A stretch of DNA of 16,668 bases from SAR92 clade bacterium (GCA_018607545.1 JABBBF010000144.1:1-16668), one strand, 5' to 3'; positions 1 to 7,635 are shown, counted from the stretch's first letter. Translations and numbers: made by a program. Notes: generated from the letters alone by a model not told the origin.

Positions 1-52
1 CACAACCTTGCCAAGGTTGGGGTCGCGAGTTCGAACCTCGTTTCCCGCTCCA
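1..52 (+). tRNA. tRNA-Gly (GCC anticodon), 3' part; 5' end lies outside the window
   Basis: The window begins inside this gene. The anticodon arm CAACCTTGCCAAGGTTG is visible, with anticodon GCC. It is followed by a short variable region, the T arm with its GTTCGAACC loop, the 3' half of the acceptor stem (TTTCCCGC), the discriminator base T and an encoded CCA at 50-52. The encoded CCA is usual in Gammaproteobacteria. The 5' acceptor strand, the D arm and any tRNA genes before it are not in view. A terminator follows directly. Confidence 0.95.
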
Positions 53-60
53 ATTAAAAA

Positions 61-90
61 ACGCAAAACTTCGGTTTTGCGTTTTTTTTT
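61..90 (+). terminator. Rho-independent terminator of the tRNA transcript
   Basis: A perfect 9-bp stem (ACGCAAAAC at 61-69, GTTTTGCGT at 74-82) closes a TTCG tetraloop and is followed by a run of T to position 90. An A-run at 56-61 precedes it, so the hairpin could also stop transcription arriving on the minus strand. It lies 8 bases past the tRNA CCA end. Confidence 0.9.
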
Positions 91-360
91 GCCGCTTAGT
101 TTTCCACAATAAGCTTTTCAAAACTATGCCAATACTCGACTTTATGGATTGCAAATATTGCGCTATCTGCACGGTTTTTATGGGGCCGCGTCGCTTTGCA
201 AGGTTGGTTAAATAACGTTCATCGGACGCTGGGCGAAAATATTGAGGGTCTTTTAGACTTATTCGTTTTACAGACAAACAACAGGTTGCTTTCTTGTTAT
301 TCACGGTAACAAGATGGGGAGAGCAGACGGACCCGCGAGGGTCCGTTTTTTTATGCCCGC
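91..360. other. Intergenic stretch without a credible protein gene
   Basis: Between the tRNA terminator and the 3' end of the minus-strand lipase gene there is no convincing coding sequence. The first ~170 bases show no structure I can name. From about 290 there are two hairpins in plus-strand orientation: CTTGTTA-N7-TAACAAG at 293-313, then the terminator at 327-352. A plus-strand reading frame starts at 294 but runs through the terminator and then antisense through the lipase gene, and its protein resembles nothing known to me. The stretch may hold a small RNA gene (see findings). Confidence 0.5.
327..352 (+). terminator. Strong plus-strand rho-independent terminator with no gene in front of it
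   Basis: The stem ACGGACCC (327-334) pairs perfectly with GGGTCCGT (339-346) around a GCGA loop of the GNRA type, and a T-run follows to 352. The T-run is on the plus strand, so it ends rightward transcripts. On the minus strand the hairpin is followed by mixed sequence, so it is a poor terminator for the lipase gene that ends at 361. Confidence 0.85.
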
Positions 361-1494
361 CTAAAGTCCAAAAAACTGCCTTATCTCATCCTCTTTTGCC
401 AGTGCGTCAGCGGTTCCCATGGCGATCAGTTCGCGACAAAAACCCGGTTCAAATAGCAGGTAGCTGGCGGCACTTGAGCCACCACCGCGGGCTGTGGCGC
501 CAGTCAGGCGCAGAAACAATCGCAATGACCTGGGCAACTCAGGGAGATATTTCTGGGCAATTTTATCAATCGATTCGCTCGGGGAGATAGACAGTACATC
601 GATAGGATTGAGATCGGTAATATTGTTCTTTTCGCGCAGTGACTGGGGAAGCGCACTGGCCAGCCGATTGACGCTCTGCAGGGTTTCAAGGTCACTTTCC
701 ACCGCATCGATAAAGGCGCTGTTAAACATATGACCAACAATCTGCGCTGTAGACGGCGAGTGTTGCATCTCTGTTGGTCGCTGACTGTGGGTTGGGTTGT
801 CGCTCACTCCGATAATCAGCAATTTATTGGCACCCATATGCAGTGCCGGGCTAATCGGTTTTAGTTGTCGCACGGCGCCATCACCAAAATAATCCCTGCC
901 GATCTGCACGGCGGGAAAGAGACCGGGGATAGCGGTTGAGGCCATCAGGTGATCAATACTGATCGGGATTTTTTCACCGCGCCGTCGCGAGCGATCCCAC
1001 ACCGGTATTTGATCCTGACCCTGAAAGAAGGTCACTGACTTGCCCGACGCGTAACTCATAGCGGTAATGGCTATAGCCTGCAGTTCGCCGTTGTCGATAG
1101 CGGTATCCAGATAGTCGAACTTTACATAGTCCTCCATCATTTTCCGCAGGGGACTGTTGTCGAGCAGGGAGATGGGGCGACCTATACCGTAGCCACTATG
1201 AATAAAAGAGGCGAGGATATGGAAGGTGTTTTTAATCACGCCACCGGCATCGGTGCGGTAGACATCTGCCGGTGTCAATTCATGCCAGATTCTCTCAAGC
1301 TTTTTGGTACGCAGACGAAATGGTCCCGCTCGCCCGGCAATCGACAGGGCATTGATAGCGCCGGCTGAGGTTCCGCAGATAATAGGGAAGGGGTTGTAGA
1401 CAGATCTTGGCAGAATGCTGGCAATCCCTTTTAAAACACCTACCTGGTAGGCCGCTCTGGCGCCACCACCGGTCAATACTAATGCTTTGCTCAT
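361..1494 (-). CDS. Patatin-like phospholipase family protein
   Basis: The 377-residue protein is a serine acyl hydrolase of the patatin family, which cleaves acyl esters of membrane lipids with a Ser-Asp dyad. The N-terminus reads LVLTGGGARAAYQVGVL, with the glycine-rich oxyanion loop at about residues 9-14. The nucleophile elbow GTSAG lies at 41-45 (Ser43) and the second dyad residue is Asp205 in FGDGAV. No clear signal peptide or membrane segment is seen, so it is probably cytoplasmic or peripheral. The start ATG lies 2 bases after the stop of the flavodoxin-like gene, and a GGGA stretch inside that gene's last codons can act as ribosome binding site, so the two are very likely co-transcribed. 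The substrate is unknown. It is not a toxin-like ExoU-size protein, and no secretion genes are nearby. Confidence 0.9.
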   Translation of the reverse strand: MSKALVLTGGGARAAYQVGVLKGIASILPRSVYNPFPIICGTSAGAINALSIAGRAGPFRLRTKKLERIWHELTPADVYRTDAGGVIKNTFHILASFIHSGYGIGRPISLLDNSPLRKMMEDYVKFDYLDTAIDNGELQAIAITAMSYASGKSVTFFQGQDQIPVWDRSRRRGEKIPISIDHLMASTAIPGLFPAVQIGRDYFGDGAVRQLKPISPALHMGANKLLIIGVSDNPTHSQRPTEMQHSPSTAQIVGHMFNSAFIDAVESDLETLQSVNRLASALPQSLREKNNITDLNPIDVLSISPSESIDKIAQKYLPELPRSLRLFLRLTGATARGGGSSAASYLLFEPGFCRELIAMGTADALAKEDEIRQFFGL

Positions 1495-1496
1495 GA

Positions 1497-1952
1497 TTAA
1501 AATATTCCCATTGCCAGGCCGGCGGCCATCGATAGTCCAAATTCTTCAGATTGCTGGAGATGATCGCGGTTAATCTCGCCTTTTACAATCAGTGGTGGGG
1601 CAATTTTTTTCAGCGGGTAGCCGCTGGCAATCCGATCGATCTCGCGAACAGCGCCACTGCCATCATTGTCTGCACTTATAAACAATGCATAGGGTAGGTT
1701 GAGTTCGTAGGGTTCCGCAGGATAGTAGGTGCGATCAAAAAAATCTTTTAGGGCGCCGCTCATAGTGCCAAAGTTTTCCGGGGTGCCGAACAACAGACCC
1801 TCGGCCCACAGCAGGTCTTCAAGTTGTGCATCAAAGGCTTTGCAGAGTCGTGTCTCAACCCCGGCTTCCGCCTGACAGCCGCGCACCACTGCCTGGGCAA
1901 GCTGGGCAGTATTGCCGCTCTGTGAGTGATAGATAACCAACAAATGCTTCAT
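1497..1952 (-). CDS. Flavodoxin-like / NADPH-dependent FMN reductase family protein
   Basis: The 151-residue protein has a single flavodoxin-fold domain. The N-terminal strand LLVIYHSQSGNT (4-15) carries the phosphate-binding loop for FMN, and GTPENFGTMSGALKDFFDR (56-74) matches the second flavin-contact region of WrbA-like and flavodoxin-family oxidoreductases. It is therefore probably a small FMN protein that reduces quinones or serves as an electron carrier. Length and motifs argue against a full WrbA (about 190-200 residues). It is the first gene of a two-gene minus-strand unit with the patatin-like lipase. The divergent region upstream carries two TTACTnAGTAA-like boxes that could be its operator. 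The ribosome binding site is weak (GGAAAA about 12 bases upstream). The exact substrate cannot be told from sequence. Confidence 0.85.
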   Translation of the reverse strand: MKHLLVIYHSQSGNTAQLAQAVVRGCQAEAGVETRLCKAFDAQLEDLLWAEGLLFGTPENFGTMSGALKDFFDRTYYPAEPYELNLPYALFISADNDGSGAVREIDRIASGYPLKKIAPPLIVKGEINRDHLQQSEEFGLSMAAGLAMGIF

Positions 1953-1992
1953 TAAGTTTTTTATTTTCCAGCTCTGCAGTGATTAAAAGTTA

Positions 1993-2021
1993 TTAGTGAG
2001 TAATGCTTATTACTGAGTAAC
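1993..2021. promoter_or_regulatory. Candidate operator: two quasi-palindromic TTACTnAGTAA-like boxes
   Basis: The box TTAGTGAGTAAT (1993-2004) and the box TTACTGAGTAAC (2010-2021) agree at 10 of 12 positions and start 17 bases apart. The second is a near-perfect palindrome (TTACT-G-AGTAA). Between them a further perfect inverted repeat, AGTAAT-N4-ATTACT, spans 1999-2014. The boxes lie in the divergent region between the flavodoxin-like gene and comEC, about 40-70 bases before the flavodoxin-like start codon. The regulator is not in the window, and which of the two genes is controlled is inferred from distance only. Confidence 0.45.
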
Positions 2022-2130
2022 AGTTGTGCTCTTTTTCTCGGTCACAGGATTAAAGTGGCGTTATCTGTCTGGGAACTTTCCTTAGGGGAACTTTAACAGC
2101 CCAATGGATATGTGCAAACAAGGATCCTGG

Positions 2131-4545
2131 ATGTCTTATTTAATAATGCTCTCTGTGGGTATTTTCTCCGTTGCCTGGTGGTCCAGTTTGCCAAGTCTTG
2201 GCTCTATTTTTGTTGTGCTGCTCTTTAGCTTGCCCCTGTGGGCCGTTGCCAAACTTAGGCTTCCACTCTGTCTGCTGCTGGGTATTCTCTGGGGACTATT
2301 TTCCGGACATCTACTGATTAAAGATAGTCTGCCCGCAGCCTTTGATGGCGAGGATATTTTATTAACTGGAACCATTGTCGGCCTGGTGGATAGCAACGCC
2401 AAACGCAGCCGCTTTGCTTTTTATGTGGATTCAGCTCAGCTTTTTAACCAGAGTGGTGAGAGTGCCGGAAACGCGCAGAATATAGGTATAAAAAAAATAC
2501 TCATCAGTTGGTACGGAAAAAATGACCTGCGCCCAGGGGATCGCTGGCAGTTGTTAGCACGGTTGCGCCAGCCGCGAGGATTTGTTAATCCGCGGGCCTT
2601 TGATTATCAGCTCTGGCTGCTTCAGCAGGCATATGGGGCAACAGGTTATGTCCGTTCCGGGCAGGGAGCTAATAAGCTGCAAAACAAGCCTTTTCTAAGA
2701 ATCCACTCTATGCTTTCGGCACCGGTAATCATATCTTCAGTACTGCGCTCAACGTTGCGTGAGAGGATTGAACGCGCAGAGTTATCCGCTCGCGGCAGGG
2801 CGGTTATATTGGCTTTAACCATAGGTGATAAACAGCGGCTTTCAAGCTGGTGGGCGGATCTGGCGCGCATGGGCATTGTCCACCTGCTGGTAATATCAGG
2901 TCTGCATATAGGGCTTATAGCACTGCTGGGCACAGTGGTCGGTAGTGGATTAATTCGCCTTGTCATTGTAGGTAAACAGTTGCTCTACAGGGCTGGGCTC
3001 TGTTCTTCTTCCTCACAAAGTATGCCCTGGGCGCCGCCACTATGTGGTTTGTTGGCGGCATTCCTATACAGCTTGCTGGCGGGTTTTTCACTGCCTACCC
3101 AGAGGGCGCTGATTGCGGTGTTAGTAATTGTTACTGCCAGACTTTGCTATCGGAAGATAACGCCGTTGCTTTGTATGTCGTGGGCATTATTGTTAATTGC
3201 AATCAGTCAGCCACTTGCGGTTTTAATGGCTGGATTCTGGCTTTCATTTACGGCAGTTGGACTGTTGATCTGGTGGTTTGTGCCCTGGCAATCAACGCAG
3301 CGGGGCTCTTTGTTACGGGCTTCTCGTTCACGGATTTTTAGTTGGTGGCGCACAGTCTCAGTGCAGTTGGCGCTGCTGGTGGCCATGTCGGTACCGCTGT
3401 TTTTATTTCTCGGTAAAGTCTCGTTGTTGGCGCCGCTGGTTAATCTTGTGGCTATTCCGTGGATCTCATTTATAACTGTGCCGCTTTCATTGTTGGGCGC
3501 TCTTATACCATTTAACTCTGTGGCCGAGATGTTTTGGCAGTGGGCCGATTGGTCTGTAGCTGCACTCTGGTGGTTGTTGGATGCTATTCCCCAGCAGTTG
3601 GGCTTTATTGTGTCACCTGTGGCTATCTCGCCACTGCTGCTCAGTGCCGTGGCATTGGCTGGATTTTCCCTATTGCTGCCGAAAGGTCTGGCCGTTCGAT
3701 GGATAGGCGCTTTGCCGCTGGCTCTATTCTTACTTTTTCGCCATCCTGATATCCCCCTGCGAATTACGATTTTAGATGTTGGGCAGGGACTTGCGGTTAC
3801 TGTTGAGACGCAAAACCACACGCTGGTTTACGATACAGGTGTTGAGTACAGTGAACAGTTCAGCGCTGGCAGTGGGATTATTGCCCCCTACTTGTGGCAG
3901 CAGGGGCGAGACTTTATCAATACCACAATTATCAGTCATGAGGATGCTGACCACAGCGGTGGTTTTGCGTCGCTGCAAAAGGTACTTCCCAGTCAGCGAC
4001 TATTGGTTGGTCCAGCGGTAGCCTATACAGATAAAGTAGTTTTAGATTCTCAAATCAGCATCTGCAGCGCTGACCAAAATTGGCTCTGGGATAATATTAA
4101 GTTCCAGATTCTGGTGGCGGATAATCGTCCCGACAATGGCAATAACAGCTCCTGTGTGCTGCTGATAAGTTTTGTAAATTCTGCGGGTCGGCCTGTCAAT
4201 ATTTTATTGCCCGGCGATATCGAGCGCAGTGGCGAATTGGCGCTGTTGGAGATGGGTCTGCTTGATAATTCTGCATTGGATTTATTGGTGGCGCCTCACC
4301 ATGGCAGTAAGACGTCTTCTATCAATGCTTTTGTGCGCAGGCTTGCGCCGGAGCATGTGGTTTTTTCCGCTGGCTACCGCCATCAATTCGGCCATCCTCA
4401 CAGCAGTGTAGAAAACCGTTACCGAGAGACTGGCAGCAAACTGTGGAATACCGGTGAGCAGGGGGCGATTACATTTAGCTGGTTGCCTAATGGCGTGTTG
4501 CAGGTTTCCGCAGCGCGCAATGCACAGCGGCGCTGGTGGCGCTAG
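2131..4545 (+). CDS. comEC: ComEC/Rec2-family DNA uptake channel protein
   Basis: This large polytopic inner-membrane protein belongs to the family that moves single-stranded DNA into the cytoplasm during natural transformation. An N-terminal hydrophobic segment is followed by the soluble OB-like region, then the Competence domain with the family motif LLVISGLHIG (residues about 252-261 from this start) and many membrane helices to about 530. The C-terminus is a metallo-beta-lactamase-like domain with LDVGQG (about 548), SHEDADHSGG (about 602-611), LLPGDIE (about 692) and APHHGS (about 721), so its metal-ligand motifs are present. I prefer ATG 2131 (804 residues) because AAGGA lies 6 bases before it. 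ATG 2104 would add 9 residues but has only a distant AGGGGA. comEC next to exbBD, lpxK and kdsB is usual in gammaproteobacteria. No other competence gene is visible. Confidence 0.93.
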   Translation: MSYLIMLSVGIFSVAWWSSLPSLGSIFVVLLFSLPLWAVAKLRLPLCLLLGILWGLFSGHLLIKDSLPAAFDGEDILLTGTIVGLVDSNAKRSRFAFYVDSAQLFNQSGESAGNAQNIGIKKILISWYGKNDLRPGDRWQLLARLRQPRGFVNPRAFDYQLWLLQQAYGATGYVRSGQGANKLQNKPFLRIHSMLSAPVIISSVLRSTLRERIERAELSARGRAVILALTIGDKQRLSSWWADLARMGIVHLLVISGLHIGLIALLGTVVGSGLIRLVIVGKQLLYRAGLCSSSSQSMPWAPPLCGLLAAFLYSLLAGFSLPTQRALIAVLVIVTARLCYRKITPLLCMSWALLLIAISQPLAVLMAGFWLSFTAVGLLIWWFVPWQSTQRGSLLRASRSRIFSWWRTVSVQLALLVAMSVPLFLFLGKVSLLAPLVNLVAIPWISFITVPLSLLGALIPFNSVAEMFWQWADWSVAALWWLLDAIPQQLGFIVSPVAISPLLLSAVALAGFSLLLPKGLAVRWIGALPLALFLLFRHPDIPLRITILDVGQGLAVTVETQNHTLVYDTGVEYSEQFSAGSGIIAPYLWQQGRDFINTTIISHEDADHSGGFASLQKVLPSQRLLVGPAVAYTDKVVLDSQISICSADQNWLWDNIKFQILVADNRPDNGNNSSCVLLISFVNSAGRPVNILLPGDIERSGELALLEMGLLDNSALDLLVAPHHGSKTSSINAFVRRLAPEHVVFSAGYRHQFGHPHSSVENRYRETGSKLWNTGEQGAITFSWLPNGVLQVSAARNAQRRWWR

Positions 4546-4631
4546 GGCTGTTAAGGGAGATTTTCAGATTTTTCCTCGGCAGGGATTGTGGTAAGGTGAA
4601 GCCGAATTTAATGGACTGACTGGAATACAAC

Positions 4632-5249
4632 GTGTATCAAATTTTCCTCTCCGGTGGCTGGTTGATGTGGCCGCTGCTGATCTGCTCAATTATCGTTGTG
4701 GCGATTTCAATTGAGCGCTTTATAACCCTCAAGGCTGACCGCATTATTCCCAGTGGCTTACTGGCTCGGGTCTGGCAGCAATTGCGCAATAAAGAGCTGC
4801 AGGGCGAACAGCTAAAAGATCTTCGCGATTCATCACCCCTGGGTTATATCCTGGCTGCTGGAATCAGTAATTCCGGTCATGGGCGGGATATTATGAAGGA
4901 CAGCATAGAGGAGGCTGCCGGACAGATTATTCATGAGTTGGAGCGCTTTCTCTCGATACTCGGCACTATCGCCAATATGGCGCCGCTAATCGGTCTGTTG
5001 GGCACTGTTCTGGGTATGATCCAGGTGTTTGCCGATATTATGCTTTTTGGTACCGGCAATGCCGCCGAGTTGGCCGGGGGTATTTCCCAAGCGCTGATTA
5101 CCACGGCTGCAGGCTTAACCATTGCCATACCGGCGATGATTTCCAATCGCTATTTTGAGCGCCATGTGGAATCACTGGTGGTTCAGTTAGAGGGGCAGGC
5201 GACCAAGCTGGTTGACGCTATGCACAGCGATCTGTTTAAGCAGCCCTAG
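4632..5249 (+). CDS. exbB: ExbB/TolQ/MotA-type proton channel subunit
   Basis: The 205-residue protein is the channel-forming subunit of an inner-membrane proton-driven motor. Membrane helix 1 lies at about residues 9-28. A cytoplasmic loop of about 75 residues follows, then helix 2 with the diagnostic PLIGLLGTVLGMI (118-130), then helix 3 with LITTAAGLTIAIP (155-167). The short N-terminus and the pairing with an ExbD gene fit the small ExbB/TolQ subtype. The GTG start is forced: an in-frame TGA lies at 4617-4619, and only a weak GGAA precedes the start. comEC ends 86 bases upstream. No TonB, TolA or Pal is in view, so whether it energises TonB-type transport, Tol-type envelope constriction or something else cannot be decided. 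In Pseudomonas-like genomes the same pair sits between comEC and lpxK. Confidence 0.9.
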   Translation: MYQIFLSGGWLMWPLLICSIIVVAISIERFITLKADRIIPSGLLARVWQQLRNKELQGEQLKDLRDSSPLGYILAAGISNSGHGRDIMKDSIEEAAGQIIHELERFLSILGTIANMAPLIGLLGTVLGMIQVFADIMLFGTGNAAELAGGISQALITTAAGLTIAIPAMISNRYFERHVESLVVQLEGQATKLVDAMHSDLFKQP

Positions 5250-5253
5250 GCTT

Positions 5254-5307
5254 ATGAACGATTCTCTAAAGACTATCGCGAGACTGACTATTGAGAGGCT
5301 GAGGTGA
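5254..5307 (+). other. Possible 17-codon leader ORF overlapping the exbD start
   Basis: Within the 54-base gap between exbB and exbD an ATG at 5254 opens a frame encoding MNDSLKTIARLTIERLR. It stops at TGA 5305-5307, which overlaps the exbD GTG start in a GTGA arrangement. The upstream TAGG is only 3 bases from the ATG, which is close for a ribosome binding site. It could couple translation of exbD to that of exbB, or be chance. There is no homology evidence. Confidence 0.22.
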
Positions 5308-5783
5308 AATTCCATCGTCGCCGCCGAGGGGATAACGGTATAAATCTGACACCGCTGATAGATGTGGTGTTTTTGCTATTGATTTTCTTTATGGTCACCA
5401 CCACCTTTACCAAAGAGACCCGGCTGCTGATCGACTTGCCGGAAGCAGATGGCGAGGTTGCCGATAACAGTTCGGCGCCACTTGAATTAGTGATTGCCAA
5501 AGATGGCAGTTACGCTGTTAATGGGCAAAATTTGATAAATCGCGATATCAAGACCATTATGGCGGCACTGAGGGATGCCTCGGCGGGCAATGCTGATATG
5601 CCGCTGGTGATAACCGCCGACGCAGAGGCGACCCATCAGGCAGTTATCACCGCGATGGATGCTGCGGGCAGACTGGGATTTAGTCAGTTGAATATTGCGA
5701 CTCAGGAAGCTGGCGACCCATTGCCGGAAACGCAGATAAAAACACGACCAGAAACAATAAAAGTGCCATCACAAGAGCCTTAA
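5304..5783 (+). CDS. exbD: ExbD/TolR-family biopolymer transport protein
   Basis: This 159-residue partner of the preceding ExbB has an N-terminal basic cytoplasmic tail (KFHRRRRG) and one membrane helix, LTPLIDVVFLLLIFFMVTTTF (about 15-35). That helix carries the conserved proton-path aspartate, Asp20. A periplasmic domain follows with the family pattern (LPEAD, VIAKDGSYAVNG, LVITADAEATHQAVITAMDAAGRLGFSQLNIAT in register), and then a Pro/Thr-rich tail. The GTG start has GAGAGG 5 bases before it. ExbD takes the force generated by proton flow through ExbB to a periplasmic partner, which is not encoded here. The msbA ATG follows 4 bases after its stop, so the motor subunits and the lipid A flippase are on one transcript. 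Confidence 0.9.
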   Translation: MKFHRRRRGDNGINLTPLIDVVFLLLIFFMVTTTFTKETRLLIDLPEADGEVADNSSAPLELVIAKDGSYAVNGQNLINRDIKTIMAALRDASAGNADMPLVITADAEATHQAVITAMDAAGRLGFSQLNIATQEAGDPLPETQIKTRPETIKVPSQEP

Positions 5784-5787
5784 AATT

Positions 5788-7635
5788 ATGTCCAACCAAC
5801 CCATCGCCGACGGAGCAACAACTTACCTGCGATTATTAAGATATGTTCGCCGATACTGGTTAGCCTTTGTCGTCAGTGTATTCGGGCTGGTGCTGCACTC
5901 TTTTGCCGAGGTCGCCTTTGTTGACCTGCTCGGTTTTATCACTGATACCGTGGGTACCCTGACCAGCTCCTCTGCGGATGTATCGGCAAAAAGTTTGCCG
6001 ACAACTGGCATTACTGCTGCCCTGGCGAATAGCTTTTTAGGTGACCTGATGGTCGATCGCTCCTGGTTGGTTATTCCGATTTTTCTGGTGGCTATCAGTA
6101 TGCTGCGCGGTATTGGCTACCTGATTGGCAGCTACGGCCTCGCCTATGTATCAAATTATCTAGTGCATGCGTTGCGCTCAGATATTTTCGAGAAATACCT
6201 GCAGTTACCATTTTGTTTCTTCGATCGCTCAATGTCGGGACATCTGGTCTCGGTGGTTACCTTTAATGTTCAGCAGGTCACACAGGCCTGCACCAAAGCT
6301 TTAAAAACACTCCTGCAGCAGGGTAGCTTGGTGATTGGACTGCTTGGATACCTGTTCTATGTAAATTGGAAGCTAACGCTGTTCTTTATTGCTGTGATGC
6401 CGCTGATTGCTCTTCTGGTCTCTCTGGTCAGTAAACGTTTTCGGCTTATCAGTACCCGTATCCAGTCAGCGATGGGCGATGTCACCCATGTCACTCAGGA
6501 GGCGGTTAATGGCTATCAGGAAGTGCGTATGTTTGGCGCCACTGACAATGAGCGCGAGCGTATGAAGCTGGCCAGCCACAGCAATCGCCGCCAGAATATG
6601 AAGATGGCGTTAACTGAGGGAGTCAGCAACCCCTTGGTCATGTTGTTAGTCTCTCTGGCCTTTGCTGGTATTACCGGTTTGATGCTCAGTCCCTCTATCC
6701 TCGAGACTATGAGTACCGGCAGTTTTATCACCTTTTTGGTCGCCTCGGGTATGTTGATTAAGCCGATCCGCCAGGTCACTGAGATCAACAGTGATATCCA
6801 AAAGGGTATTGCCGCGGCGGAATCTATCTTTGAGATTCTCGATGCTGAGCCAGAGACTGATAATGGCGCTGTCGAGCTGGATTCGGTGCAGGGTGGTTTT
6901 GTGTTTAAGGATATTAACTTCCAGTACAGCGCCGATGGTCGGATGATTCTGCAGGATATTAATTTTACCGTTAAGCCCGGCGAAACTATTGCTCTGGTAG
7001 GCTCCTCTGGCAGTGGTAAAACCACATTGGTCAGTTTGATTGCGCGTTTTTACAATCATGGAGAAGGCAGTATTTTGCTCGATGGGGTGGATGTCAATGA
7101 TTTTACCTTACAAAATCTACGCAGCCATATTGCCCAGGTGAGTCAAAATGTCACCCTCTTTAATGACAGTATTTTAAATAATATTGCCTATGGTGAACTC
7201 TCCCAATGCAGCCTGGCTGAAGTTAAGGCGGCGGCAACTATCGCCCATGCAGACAGCTTTATCGAGCAGCTTCCGGATGGTTATGAAACCCATATCGGTG
7301 ATGATGGCGTGATGCTTTCCGGTGGTCAGCGTCAGCGTATTGCCATTGCACGCGCTCTGTTAAAAAATGCCCCGATACTTATTCTCGATGAAGCGACATC
7401 GGCTCTGGATACAGATTCCGAGCGCCATATCCAGGCGGCACTGGAAGAGCTGATGAAATCCAGAACCACTTTTGTTATTGCCCACAGGCTGAGTACGGTC
7501 GAGAAAGCCGACCGCATTCTGGTGATGGAAAAAGGCCGTATTGTCGAGCAGGGTAGCCATCAGGAACTGCTCGATCAGGCCGGGCGTTACTCGCAGCTCT
7601 ACCACAACCAGTTTAGCGAGCTAGAGGCGGACTGA
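5788..7635 (+). CDS. msbA: Lipid A export ABC transporter, ATPase/permease fusion MsbA
   Basis: The 615-residue half-transporter homodimerises in the inner membrane and flips lipid A-core to the periplasmic leaflet using ATP. The permease domain with six helices occupies about 20-330 and the nucleotide-binding domain about 370-610. In the latter the Walker A GSSGSGKT is at 405-412, the Q-loop SQN at about 452, the signature LSGGQ at 510-514, Walker B LILDEA at 531-536 and the switch histidine in AHR at 565-567. Family likeness to MsbA also shows in FFDRSMSGHLVS and in SQNVTLFNDSILNNIAYGE. The first periplasmic loop (about 50-92) is longer and Ser/Thr-rich compared with E. coli MsbA (582 residues). 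It lies 4 bases after exbD and 2 bases before lpxK. An exporter of another lipid is possible, but the lpxK/kdsB context favours MsbA. Confidence 0.93.
   Translation: MSNQPIADGATTYLRLLRYVRRYWLAFVVSVFGLVLHSFAEVAFVDLLGFITDTVGTLTSSSADVSAKSLPTTGITAALANSFLGDLMVDRSWLVIPIFLVAISMLRGIGYLIGSYGLAYVSNYLVHALRSDIFEKYLQLPFCFFDRSMSGHLVSVVTFNVQQVTQACTKALKTLLQQGSLVIGLLGYLFYVNWKLTLFFIAVMPLIALLVSLVSKRFRLISTRIQSAMGDVTHVTQEAVNGYQEVRMFGATDNERERMKLASHSNRRQNMKMALTEGVSNPLVMLLVSLAFAGITGLMLSPSILETMSTGSFITFLVASGMLIKPIRQVTEINSDIQKGIAAAESIFEILDAEPETDNGAVELDSVQGGFVFKDINFQYSADGRMILQDINFTVKPGETIALVGSSGSGKTTLVSLIARFYNHGEGSILLDGVDVNDFTLQNLRSHIAQVSQNVTLFNDSILNNIAYGELSQCSLAEVKAAATIAHADSFIEQLPDGYETHIGDDGVMLSGGQRQRIAIARALLKNAPILILDEATSALDTDSERHIQAALEELMKSRTTFVIAHRLSTVEKADRILVMEKGRIVEQGSHQELLDQAGRYSQLYHNQFSELEAD

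Noticed and set aside
294..590. Plus-strand reading frame of 98 codons
   Set aside because: It runs through the strong terminator at 327-352 and then antisense over the lipase gene. The protein has no recognisable domain.
3207..3821. Minus-strand open frame of 204 codons opposite comEC
   Set aside because: It lies wholly within a well-supported comEC, and its composition is typical of an antisense shadow.
4632..5783. TolQ/TolR of the Tol-Pal system
   Set aside because: No tolA, tolB, pal or ybgC is nearby. The comEC-lpxK context matches the separate ExbB/ExbD-like pair of related genomes, although the family boundary is not sharp.
6516..7025. Minus-strand open frame of 169 codons opposite msbA
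   Set aside because: It covers the conserved ATPase coding region on the other strand. It has no known motif and no promoter or ribosome binding site that stands out.
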